From Hibiscus mutabilis (taxonomy: Eukaryota; Streptophyta; Magnoliopsida; Malvales; Malvaceae): DNA of 64,000 bases. Numbering within the stretch: position 1 is the first letter of the stretch; each line of letters opens with the position of its first letter. The DNA is taken from contig CM033718.1 of assembly GCA_019671005.1 (NCBI GenBank), positions 18,790,014 through 18,854,013 of the forward strand, given 5' to 3'. A program made the translations under genes and the position numbers. The notes beneath the pieces were generated by a model that was not told where the DNA came from, did not search any database, and saw only the letters and a list, made by a program, of their open reading frames with translations. Of this stretch, positions 45,695 to 56,898 are shown in pieces.

Positions 45695-47700
45695 CTACTC
45701 TATCGGCATAGTCGCTGGCATCGCACATGAGCTCGAATAGATCGTTCCAATCTAGTGTCACGACTATAGGGGCATTAATCAACCTCTCCTTATGTTCCTG
45801 AAACACTCTTAAACAAGAATCATCAAATGCAAAAGCATCATTTTGTTTTAAAAGCAAGCATAAAGATTTAGAAATTTTAGAAAAGTCTTTAAAGAAACAA
45901 TGGTAAAAACATGCATATCTCAAAAAAACTCTAATACCTTTTATACTTGTCGATGGTGGCAATTGCTTGATTACCTCGACTTTTCTCGGTTAACCTCTAG
46001 TCTCTTCTTGGTCACCATGTGCCCAAGAACAATGCCCTCCTGCACCATGAAGTGGCATTTTTCCCAATTCAACACTAGGTTTGTCTCAATGCATCTCCTG
46101 AAGACTCGCTCCAAACTCTGAAGGCACTCCTCGAATGTTTTTCCAAACATCGAGAAATCATCCATGAATACTTCCAAGCTATGCTCAATCATGTCAAGAA
46201 AATGGACGTCATGCAACGTTGAAACGTTACTGGGCATTACACAACCCGAATGGCATTCTTCTAAAGGAAAACGTCTCATATGGACACGTGAATATGGTAT
46301 TCTCTTAATCTTCTAAGGCTATGGCAATCTAATTATATCCCGAATAACCATCTAGAAAGTAATAAAATGCCTTACATGCCAATTTCTCCAACATTTGGTC
46401 AATGAAGGGTAATGGAAAATAGTCTTTCTTGGTGGCATTGTTCAACTTCCTATAATCCATGCACACTCTCCACTCGGTCACAGTCTTGAAAGGAATTAAT
46501 TCATTGTTGCTATTCTGAACCACGATCATGCCACCTTTCTTTGGCACACATTGCACCAGGCTGACCCACGAACTATCGTAAATGGGATAAATTATCCCGG
46601 CATCCACCCACTTGATAATATTCTTTTTAACAACCTCTTTCATGCTGGGGTTCAATCTCCTTTGATCCTCAATGGTCTTGCCATGATATTCCTCTAAGAT
46701 GATTTTGTGCATGCATATGGTTGGGCTTATACCTCGGATATCAGCCAAGGTCCATCCCAATGCTTGCTTGTAATTGCTTAGAATTTCCAGCAATCTTTCC
46801 TCCTGATCATTAGTTAGATCAGCAGCAATGATCACTGGCAAGGTTGAGTATTTACCAAAGTACACATACTTGAGATGGTCTGGCAATGCATTCAATTCCA
46901 ACTCGGGTGTCTCCTCAATGGATGGTTTCGGTGCCACGATCTCTCTGCCAGCCAACTCCAATGGATCTGGCTGCCCGAAATAGCATACCTCTTCTAAAGT
47001 TGTTCCTTTAGTGTCTGCATTTGTCTCGTCTCATCCGTTGGCATCATCATTTACATCTTGGCACAATTATGCCATGTCCACTTTAAAAATAGACTCCATC
47101 ATTTCTTTAGCTCGGCATTCCTTGGATTCATTTGCACATTTAAGAGCTTGAAACACATTAAATGTAACATGTTGATCATTCATGCGCATAGTTAATTCAC
47201 CTTTATGAACATCAATCAAAGCTCAACCTGTGGCAAGAAATGGTCTTCCCAATATAATTAGGACATTAACATCTTCCTCATAATCTAAAATAATAAAATC
47301 AGCTGGGAATATAAATTTGTCTACCTTTACCAACACATCCCCAATCTTACCCGTAGGATGTGCAAAGGATCGGTCTGCCAACTAAAGTGTCACCATGGTA
47401 GGCCTTACTTCTATGCCAAGCTTTCTGAAAAATGACATTGGCATCAGGTTGATGTTGGCTCCCAAGTCACACAATGCCTTGCCCATAAATTTGTTGCCAA
47501 TTGTGCAGGGAATAGTGAAACTTCCCGAATCTTTCAGCTTTGGTGGCAATCGGTTTAGGATCATGGCACTGCATCCCTCAGTGAGAGCGACGGTTTCAAA
47601 GTCTCCCAATGGAATGTTAATTTGCTCAAGGGCTTCTACCAATGGAATGCTAATTTGCAACTACTTAAGAACTTCCAAGAAGCTCTTAAATTGTTGGTCC
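45695..47700 (-). pseudogene. Athila protease, RT and start of RNase H
   Basis: Minus strand. The protease has CDLGANINLMP (about 47475). RT is best preserved at 46961-46329 (210 codons): DAGIIYPIYDSSWVS, WRVCMDYRKLNNATKKD, FYYFLDGYSGYN. The catalytic box FMDDFS is intact at about 46168-46151. The connection and RNase H start (FFKDFSKISKSL, DLFELMCDASDYADRVV) end at the Tat insertion (45694/45695). Breaks near 47382, 46985, 46325 and 45965. Confidence 0.75.
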
Positions 47701-49490
47701 TATTTGTGCTTTTAAAGTCTTGCTGGAAATGGTGGCGGTGGATAAACATATGCTAGCGCTGCTAGCTTTGCTGAGGCAGTGCTGACATCTGTTTTGGCAT
47801 CAGTACGCTGTTTGGCCTCAATTTGTTTGTCATCAATGTTGGCATCATGTTTGGCATCATTGCTGGCATCGGTTCTGGCACTGGTACTGGCATTACCATT
47901 GGCATCATCTGTTTTAATTTTCTCTTTCTCTGCTTCTCTATGCTTGTCTGCCAGCACTGGCTTTCCACTGTGGCAGTTACTTGGCTGCTTGGCAGTCATC
48001 TCTGCCTCGCACTGCTTACCACTTCGAAGGGTTATGGCCTTGCATTTATCATTGCCTTTGCGCCGAGCATCCTCCGTGTCACTTGGCAATGCTCCTTGGG
48101 GTCGATAGCTAAGAGCATTGGAAATCTGCCCAATTTGAACTTCCCAGTTTCTCATTAATTCTGCCAAACTCTGGACCGTGGCATCATTCCTCTCCATGTA
48201 ATCAGTAAGAGTGCATCATTGGTTGAATCTTTGCCCTTACTGGAAATTGTTTGAGCTTTCTGTGGCATGGTATTATGATGGAATACTAACATGGCATTAT
48301 TCCTCTAGGCATTCTGGCCTTGTGCATTATACTGGTTACCTCCTTGATTTCCCCAAGCTAAGTTAGGGTGTTGTCTCCAACCAGCATTATAAGTATTGGA
48401 GTTAGGATTATAGTAACGATTAGCATTGCCAACAAAATTTACCGATTCAGGATTGGCAGGGCATTCTTCCATATGATGATTTTCTCTATAGATTGTACAG
48501 AAAGGGTCTAATGCTTTAAATTCTTCAGACTTATTGTTTTTTTGCAACGATCTCACCATGGTTGTGAGGTTGGAAATCTCGGCATGAATGGATGTTAGTT
48601 CATCAACCTTTAATTTCCCACTGGCGTTGGTTTCGGTCCCAAGTCTTACAATAGGATATTCAAAATCATTAATTGAAATTCGTTCAAGAATATCAACGAC
48701 CTATGAGTACTTCTTGTCTAGCATTGAACCGGCTACTAAAGCATCAACAATGGTCCTTGTTTGTGCATTCAATTTGTTGTAGAAGGTTTGGATTTGGGTC
48801 TAATTCGGGAATTCATGCATAGGACACCTTCTCAACATATCTTTAAATCTCTCTCAGGCATCATATAATGTTTCATCATCAGCCTGCATGAATATAATGA
48901 TATCACCCCTCAGCTTGGCAGTGAGTGTTGGAAGCTGAAATCATGTCAAAAACTTATGGCAAAGATCTACCCATGAACAAATTGATCCTGGTGGCAAAGA
49001 ATTAAACCAAGCCTTGGCTCTATCTCGCAAGGAAAACGTGAATAGCCTTAGTTTCACAGTATCTTCAGATACTCCACTTTGTTGGAATAATTGGTAAAAT
49101 CTCCATGAACTACTTCAAATGTTTCCTAGTATCTCCAGTAAGTGCTCCATCAAATTGACCTATATTCAAAAGAGTTTGAATCATTACCGGCTTCAGTTCA
49201 AAATTGAAAACATTTATCTTTGTGCAAACAAGTCCTAGCATCAAGTTGTCAATGTTAGATGCCAAATGTTCTCTAATAAGCCTCTCTTCATCAAAAAATT
49301 GGAACAACAGGTGATGGCATCTCATTGTTTTGTGGATTGCATTCATTGTTCACCACACCATTCCCTCGATTAACTTGGTTATTCATCTCTCGGAATCTTT
49401 TCTTTAACCTCCTCAAGGTTCTCTCAATTTCTGGATCGTATGGCCACTCGTCCACCACAAGGTGGCTTCTAGTCATACACCAATGCAAAT
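47701..49490 (-). pseudogene. Athila gag
   Basis: Minus strand. N-terminus about 49488 (WPYDPEIERTLRRLKKRFREM), then LKPVMIQTLLNIGQFDG, then AKAWLNSLPPGSICSW in another frame near 49000. The zinc-knuckle region is FCTIYRENHHMEECPANPESVNFVGN (about 48495-48420); the second Cys has become Tyr. NSNTYNAGWRQHPNLAW follows, as in Athila gags. The C-terminal part (48197-47712) has an Asp-Ala-rich, repeat-like linker. Several stops. Confidence 0.7.
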
Positions 49491-50002
49491 GAAAACAAAA
49501 TAAAAAGAAAGAAAAGTAAAAAATTTAAAAACAATCAACTCCGCTGCAATCCCCGACAACGGCGCCAAAAACTTGTTCGACTGTGAGAATGCTTGGCAAA
49601 AAGGTAGAAAATGTTTTGGAAATGTATAAAAACAGTGCCAAGATTTAGTCTTTTGCGTGCAAGTATAAATGGTCGGCAAGTAATACAGCAGTAAACTGGT
49701 TATCAATCCCACTCTCAATTTCTGGATCGTATGGCAACTCGTCCACCACAAAGTGGCTTCTAGTCATACACCAATGCAAATGAAAACAAAATAAAAAGAA
49801 AGAAAAGTAAAAAATTTAAAAACAATCAACTCCGCTGCAATCCCCGACAACGGCGCCAAAAACTTGTTCGACTGTGAGAATGCTTGGCAAAAAGGTAGAA
49901 AATGTTTTGGAAATGTATAAAAACAGTGCCAAGATTTAGTCTTTTGCGTGCAAGTATAAATGGTCGGCAAGTAATACAGCAGTAAGCTGGTTATCAATCC
50001 CA
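49421..50002 (-). repeat. 291-bp tandem duplication spanning gag start, PBS and LTR edge
   Basis: 49421-49711 and 49712-50002 are nearly identical direct copies (period 291). Each contains the gag start, the leader, a primer-binding site and the first ~138 bp of the LTR. The inner copy therefore has a truncated LTR edge (49574-49711). Confidence 0.85.
49841..49858 (-). other. Athila primer-binding site
   Basis: On the minus strand TGGCGCCGTTGTCGGGGA, the tRNA-Asp-type primer site of Athila-like elements, 6 nt after the LTR end (49865). A second copy lies at 49550-49567 because of the tandem duplication. Confidence 0.8.
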
Positions 50003-51418
50003 CAGGGATTGGCCAAGAGTTTACTTGCTTTGCTTGTTTACTTTTCAAGGGAAGAAAATGTTGTTTCATTTGAAGTTGGTTTTGAAAACGGTTTAAAAGA
50101 AATGAAAATAAAACAACGTTGGCAACGTAAAGGTATTCGTATAGATGATGAGCGTTGGCAGGGGATGCCTGGAATTCACGCTATTCATGCCAGCCTTTAA
50201 TAATGTTCTGCCTTGGTTTTATTGCCGAGAAGATTAAAAGTAGTAATGCCTCAGTCGATGGCAATACCATAAATTAACAACAATAAAGCCCTATATTTCT
50301 ATAGTGACGCTTATCATCAATTAATTTTATTAAGTGTCAATCTTTACTCCTAAGGTGTAGACTCACTCCCGAAGTAAGTTCATCTACTTGAACATCTTTT
50401 GTCAAAGCATCTCGCCTTAGTATCTAGCAATTGATCGTTGCCCCTCAAGTCTGTTAAGTTATTAAGGTGCAATAAGCATACTGTGCCAGCGGTCGCATCG
50501 CACATAATTTAGAAAACTCAAAATCATGCCAACTATCGTATGGCGATGGATTCTGAAAATAATTGAAGTGCACGCCAGATAGAAAATAAGACCAAAGCAT
50601 ATAGTTTATTAAAAGCCAAACTTAAAATCAGTATTCATCGCAAACATACCCCAACCAACTTAAGAAAATTAGTTCATGGTTGAGGGTTCCATCCAAATAC
50701 CAAAATCGTTTAGCATCATCAAATAAAAACCAAATAAACTAAGAGAGTGTGTAAGAAGGCAACCTTTTCTCAATTCGATCTCCAATGTGTCGTCCTTTAT
50801 GTGCTTGCTTGATGTCTTTTATATAGGCATGCGTGAGAAACCCTAGGATAAGCCTTAGGGTTTTAATTTGGTCGGGCTAAGGCTTATGATCATCTTAGCC
50901 ACACTTTGAATCATACGGCTGACATCATCTTGACTATGGCTGACGTCATCTTAATTAGGGCTGATGTCATTAGTCTTTGATCTTTCGCCAACCGAGCTTG
51001 GCATTGTTTGGTCCATTTGTGCCAAAACAGCTTGGCATCTGATTTTTCACCATCCTATTTTTTGGAGCTTGATCAAGTGCTATTTTTTCACAGTCTTATC
51101 TGGTCCTATTTTTTCGGGCTGGTATTGCCAAGGGTTCTTGGCAAAACTCTTCTGGCAACGTATTGCCAAGTATGTTTGGCATTGGTCTTCTGATCCTCTT
51201 GCTTCCTGCTCTTGCGCCGCTCTGCCATGTCTGCTCTGCCAAGCCTGTAATGATGCCAACAAACAACTCTTTACACTGGCAATGCACAAAAATTCCCTAT
51301 TTCCTAACTCCTTATGCAAATGCATGAATTTAACAACTAAATGCAACTAAATGTACTTAAAGGGCTAGCAAAGGCTTTGTAAAATAAGCATAAAAATAGT
51401 ACTTTTAAGGAGTTAACA
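49865..51418 (-). mobile_element. Right (5') LTR of the Athila-like element (1554 bp)
   Basis: Minus-strand reading TGTTAACTCC (51418) to ...GTCGAACA (49865). TATA box TATATAAAAG near 50825-50816. Matches the left LTR closely; its two CCGAGCTCGG palindromes have decayed to CCGAGCTTGG and a more diverged form. Confidence 0.8.
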
Positions 51419-52740
51419 TATGCACATCACGAGGGATGCAACGACGCCTATATAATTGTAGGTACTTTTACTTTACAATCTTTGCCATTATTTTCTTTGG
51501 TTGATTCTGGTTCTACGCATTCTTATATATTGTGTGAGCATGTGTATTTGCTTACTGTACCTGTTGCGGTGTTAAATGTGGGAATGCAAGTAACTAGTTC
51601 TTTCGGTGAAATGGTTGTTACAAGAATGTTGTTGAGAAGATTTCCTTTGACTGTTCAAGGGCATGTGTTTGCGGTTGATTTGATGGAGTTTCCGTTTCAT
51701 GGTTTTGATGTAATTTTGGGTATGGATTGGTTGACCGAGCATAGAGTTTTGTTTGATTTTGAAACTTAGCTAGTTACCTTGAAACTTGCTAATGATTACG
51801 AGGTAGTAATCGTGGGTGAGAATGCTAAGTTCTTGTCCAATATTGTTTCGACTCTAGAAGCGAGTCGTTTGATGGATTCTAGTTGTGAGGCATTCTTGGC
51901 CTATGTTATGAATCCGGGATCAAAAGAAGCGTGTGTTCAGGATATTCGCACAGTGTATGAGTTTCCGGGTGTTTTTTTGAAAGAGTTGCATGGTTTACAA
52001 CCGAATAGAGAGGTTGAGTTTGGCATTGATTTGTATGCAATTACAGCTCCGGTGTCTATTGCTCCCTATCGTATGACTCCAAAAAAGTTGAAGGAGTTAA
52101 AGACAAAACTTTTGGTGTTGCTTGATCGAGGTTTTATTAGGCCTAGTTTTTCGCTGTGGGGTGCACCAATTTTGTTTGTGAAAAAGAAAGATGGCACAAT
52201 GCGGATGTGCATTGATTATCGGTAACTGAATAAGTTGACGATTAAGAATCAGTATCCTTTTCCAAGGATTGATGATTTGTTTGATCAGTTTAGAGGTGCA
52301 TTAGTGTTTTCCAAGATTGATTTGAGGTTTATGTATTATCAGTTGAAGGTAAAGGAAGTGGATGTGCCTAAGACTGCTTTTCATATGAGGTACGGGCATT
52401 ACGAGTGTTCATGGACATGATGAATCGGGTGTTCCATGAGTTTTTGGATCAATTTGTGGTCGTGTTTATCGATGATATTCTTGTGTGTTCTCGTACCGAG
52501 GAGGATCATGATAGACATTTGAGGATTGTGCTTCAGGCTTTGTTGGATAATTAGTTGTATGCCAAGTTGAGCAAGTGTGAATTTTGGCTTAGGGAGGTTG
52601 TTTTCATTGGGCATGTTATGTCGGCCGAAGGAATTCGGGTTGATCCACATAAGATTGAGGTGGTGATAGGTTGGAAATCACCTAAGTCGGTGCTGAAGGT
52701 TCGTAGTTTTCTTGGTTTGGCGGGTTATTACCGTAGGTTT
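51419..52740 (+). pseudogene. Chromovirus protease and reverse transcriptase
   Basis: The protease site LVDSGSTHSYI is intact (about 51497), then GMDWL and the RT blocks: RGFIRPSFSLWGAPILFVKKKDG, MRMCIDYR (stop follows), FPRIDDLFDQ, FSKIDLR. A small deletion removes the usual MPFGLTNAP segment near 52408. The catalytic FIDD is intact (52465-52476). HVMSAEGIRVDP and SFLGLAGYYRRF follow. Stops at 51767, 52223 and 52553. The frame is interrupted after 52740 by a solo LTR and resumes at 56899. Confidence 0.8.
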
Positions 52741-55700
52741 TGTAATTACTAATTTTGTCCGGGGTGGACTCGTTTTCATTTTTTGTTTTTACAATAATAT
52801 GCTTATATGGGTTGTTGCTTAATTATTGACTATCTACATATATGTGGCTGTTATTAAAACCAAAAAAAGCCAAAATACTACTATTAGTATGTGTCTTATT
52901 AACTATATATGTGTGTGTTGCTACTTGAAAAACAAAAAAAAATAGTTAATTGCTAGTTCTATTTTAATTAGGCATATATATATATGTTGTTATTTGTTAT
53001 CATACTAAGTGATATATATATATATATATATGTGTTACCATACTATACTATTATTTATCATATTATATGTTATGCTTTTAAAACCAAAAAATTACTAAGT
53101 GATATATATATATATGTTACCATACTATTGTTATAATCTACTATGATTGTTGTTCATATGAAAAAACCCAAAAAACATTATTAATGTATTATGATTTTTA
53201 TGTTATTATTGTTATTTTTATTTTTGTTTTCTATTATTATTATAGTCACTATTATTATTGTTACCATATCTATCATTTAAGTTATCTTATATTATAACCG
53301 AATTATACAGAGCATGGACTAATCAATTTGAAATAAAACCCAAATTTGTTTTATTATCAACTCATACTTACAAACATATATATCAACAACCCATTAAAGC
53401 AAAAATTAAATAAAGCCCAAGGTTTTGTTAACAGTCAATAAAGAAATAAAAAAGCCAGGTTTATTTACAATATATTAAACAGCCCAAATATATATATATA
53501 TATATATAAACATAGCCCGTTTCGGGCCCAATAACAAAAATAAACCCTAAGGCATTAATCTGATATGCTCTCTTTGTGCAGCTGAACCACAGCCGTCAGA
53601 TCTAATCTAGATCTGACGGTCTAAATCGCACAGGTAAAGGAAGCCCTAGCTGGCCTATTGTTACCCTAACGCCGCATCGATTGCAACCATTGGATCGGGA
53701 ACACATCGAATGGCCGAGATCACACCCTACGTGCGTATAGTCTACCGCCAGCCTTTCATCTCCCATACGCGCCCACGCGCAACTCCTCGGCTCACCCCAC
53801 GCACCCACGTGCGTCTCTCCTGCTTCCACGTTGGCCCACAACAATCTCCTCTAGTCCATTCCCCTCCTCAACAACAACACATACATGCAAACAAACAAAG
53901 GAGGTTAGAACCGGCCAAAATTTCCAGTACACCAAGGGACAAATAGATAACGTTAGAACCTCACCAACAATGGCATAGCTACAATATGAATACAAACAAG
54001 AGAATAGGCAACCAATAGCATTTTCTTAGGTTTTTCTATTTTTCTAAAAAATTGTAATTTCGGTGCTATAAAGACCGAACCCAAACATATTGCAACCTGA
54101 AGCATTTTCGGGGTATTCCAGAGACAAGAAATACAAAGAAAAAACCATTTGAGGTATATTTCCTCTCTTCTTTTCATTTCGAAGCAATAAACATATCAAA
54201 GAAAACACAAAAAGTTAGGTTTTTTGGTTTTGGTTTACCTTCACTTCTTCGTCTACTGGTGATATGCCCATGGTTCCCTTTGGGATGAACGGGTGAATCA
54301 GTGAGGCAAAAGGCGGTGGAGACCCCTTTTTTAGTTTCAGTTTTTGAGGTTTTCAAGAAAAGGGGCCGTGTTTTGAAAGAAAAGGTTCGGATTTAGGTTT
54401 TAAACTGAAAAGCGAGTTTTTTGGGTGGTTTTAAGTTCGCCGGCCATCAGCGAGCAGCGGTTGACGCGGTGGTGTGGTGGTCGTTTCTGGAAACCATGGC
54501 GATGGGTCGCCAAAATCTGGGTTCGTGCTGAACCCAGATGAAAATTGAAGGGAGGATAGGAGTTTTCCAGAGAACTTGATTCCCAAATTGCCAAAAGACG
54601 AAAACAGGTCTGAAAATGGGGGTTTTATAATAGTTTTACGATTTAAAAATGGTATAATAGCTGTATAAGGACCTCCGTGTCGCCTAATTTACACCTGGAA
54701 GGTCTCCCCCTTTTGAAATCACACGAATAGTCCCTCCGTGTGGGACAATTACCAAGCCAAGCCATTTCGTCTTTCTAAATTTCATCCCTGGTCCTTGTAA
54801 CTTTGAATCGGTTTGCAATTACGTCCTGTTTTCTTTTAATTTTGCCCCTCTATTTTGTTTCTTCGCGATTTGGTCCAATTTCTAGTGTTTAAATCCCCTT
54901 TTCATGCATTTTATTTCTAGTTCTTTTTGTTCATAATCTTGTTGTTTTTTTGTTTTTGTCTAAATCTGTTGGTTTTGATATATGTTTGAGAAATGTTCAT
55001 ATAGAATGGTTGCTTTTAGTTTTTGCTTTTTTTGTAGTATGTGATAATATTTGCAATATATAGTTTTCTTTTTTAAAAGAATATGGTTTGTTTGAAGTAT
55101 GTGATATAATATCCTATTATATAAAGTTTATAGTTTTATAAAAATATATATTTTAACAAAATGGTAGTTTTTCAGATATATATGTTTTAAGGAAATTTAT
55201 AACATATGTATCTAATTTTTCTTGGATTTGCAATATGTATTTTTTAAAGTATATATATATAGTTTTTCACATATTATAATAATATATATTTATATATATA
55301 TATTTTCCTTACATAGCATAATATATTTAGGTTTGTAAAATAATATATATATTGTTTTTTAACATATACATAAGGAATGTAGTTTTAAAAAGATATAAAA
55401 TACGGTATTATGTGTTTTTTTGTGTTTATAATATATTATGTAATATATGTTTTTTTGTAAAAAAAATATAATATATATATATTAAAGCATAATATTTTTG
55501 TGATGTATGGGCTTGGGCTCTTAGTTTAGGCCTAGTTTTAGATAGTTTTGGGCTTCGTTTAGGCCTAGTTTTAGATAGTTTGGGCCTTTAGTTTAGGGTT
55601 TCGTTTTAGGCTTAGTTTTAGTGGTTTTGGCCTTAGGTTCTTAGGCCTAGTTTTAGTGGTTTGGGCCTAGTTTTAGTGGTTTTAGGCTTTTAGGCTTTAG

Positions 55701-56898
55701 ATTCGGTTAAGTGAATTAGTTTAATTAATTTAGATCGTGTGCTCGTCTCATAGGGGCACGATTCTTAAATTAATTAAGTTAATTCTAGGTTTAGTTTCTT
55801 TAGAGCCTTAGTTAGATTAGGGTTTGAATTAATTTACTAAATTTAAATTCGTTCTTGGCTCATTCGAGTAAATGTTAAATTCATTAAATTAATTGAACGT
55901 TTCTTAATTACTTTTAGGTTAAAATTAACTTCAAAGTTTCGATTGACATCAAATCTTAGATTAACTATCATAATTTGTTAAGGTTCTAGTTTTTTAGGGC
56001 TAGTTAATTTAGGATTAAATATTAAAATCACTTAGCTAATAATTAGATCACTATTTGAATTTCTAATAACTTGGGCCTTTTTTAGGTTAGGACTTGGGAT
56101 AGGCCTTTTGTGTTTTCCTTTGTGCATTTGTTTGCCATCCTTTAATTTTCATTCATGTGACTCGTAATGCTTTGATTGCATGTCAATTAACTTAAATCAT
56201 AAAAAGGGGGTATTCATTAATCCCGATATTCATAACAGTCTTGCCTCAATGGATGTTGACCGAATATTTGGATTAATCCTTACCGCTCTAGGGTAAATGA
56301 TAATTAAAATGGACAAGATCATTTCATCATGTTATAACTGCTTGCACCATGCATAAAGGTGACGTACGGGATCTGAACCATAAACTAACACAATAGTTAG
56401 TCTTATATGATGTCGGTTTAGTCTATGGTTCAGTGTATCGTCATCCTTATTAATTAAATGTCTAATTAATTTCAACCCACCAATTCGATAAAGCCCATGC
56501 AATTAAGGCTAATTTCTAATTAAGAATGCCAAATTAAAGTTCATTCAAATTTCAAGCAATTTCCATCAATTTTAAAGGCAACAAATATTGTGGTACCGAT
56601 ATCCGGGTGTGATGGGGGTGCTAATCCTTCCGCACACGTAACCAACTCCCGGACCCTTTCATAATGAATCTTTGGCTTTCTTTGGTGTCCGTCCTACCTT
56701 ATCCAAGTGGCCGGTGGTGACTCTAAGTTTTTATCGATTTTCAAAAGAAAAAGAGATTTTTCAAGAAGAAATCTCCACTTTTAAACGAAGATTTCAAAAG
56801 ATGGTTTAGGGTTTAATTTGTAGCTAACTTTTTTACTAAAAATGCTTTGATACATCTGGTATTAAAGGAACACCTTTTCAAAAAAAAGGGTTGCTACA
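52741..56898 (+). mobile_element. 4158-bp Ogre/Tat-type solo LTR
   Basis: TGTAATTACT...GGGTTGCTACA, with perfect TSD GGTTT at 52736-52740 and 56899-56903. Removing it restores continuity of the chromovirus reading frame. Contains hairpins 53593-53619 and 53687-53713 (one mismatch), a CACGCG-rich patch (about 53768-53815), TATA box TATAAAG (54067-54073), a TA-rich region (55050-55500), repeated GGCCTAGTTTTAG words (about 55535-55670), and the conserved 3' domain with TGGTGACTCT (56715-56724). Confidence 0.85.
53593..53713. promoter_or_regulatory. Hairpins of solo-LTR U3
   Basis: CCGTCAGATCT (53593-53603) pairs perfectly with AGATCTGACGG (53609-53619). CCATTGGAT (53687-53695) pairs with ATCGAATGG (53705-53713) with one mismatch, followed by CCGAGATCACACC. 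Both are variants of the hairpins in the other two LTRs with matched changes in both arms. Confidence 0.6.

Larger units (their letters stand above)
24648..51418 (-). mobile_element. Athila-like Ty3/gypsy element (minus strand)
   Basis: Bounded by TGTTCCACTATG (24648) and ...GAGTTAACA (51418). Flanking host sequence TACGT (24643-24647) and TATGC (51419-51423) is a degenerate TSD in the chromovirus gag-protease region. Read on the minus strand: LTR 51418-49865, tRNA-Asp-type PBS, gag, protease, RT, RNase H (interrupted), integrase, spacer, polypurine tract, LTR 31467-24648. The protein motifs and PBS match the Athila lineage. Interrupted by a 5.3-kb LTR element and an 11.3-kb Tat element. Confidence 0.8.

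Noticed and set aside
47779..48158. Hydrophobic plus-strand ORFs resembling membrane proteins
   Set aside because: Antisense of the Asp-Ala-rich gag linker of the Athila element; hydrophobicity follows from the reverse complement of GCN/GAN codons.
52741..56898. Interpreting this block as an intron or a host gene region
   Set aside because: TG...CA ends and a perfect GGTTT duplication in the middle of a retrotransposon frame identify an inserted solo LTR.
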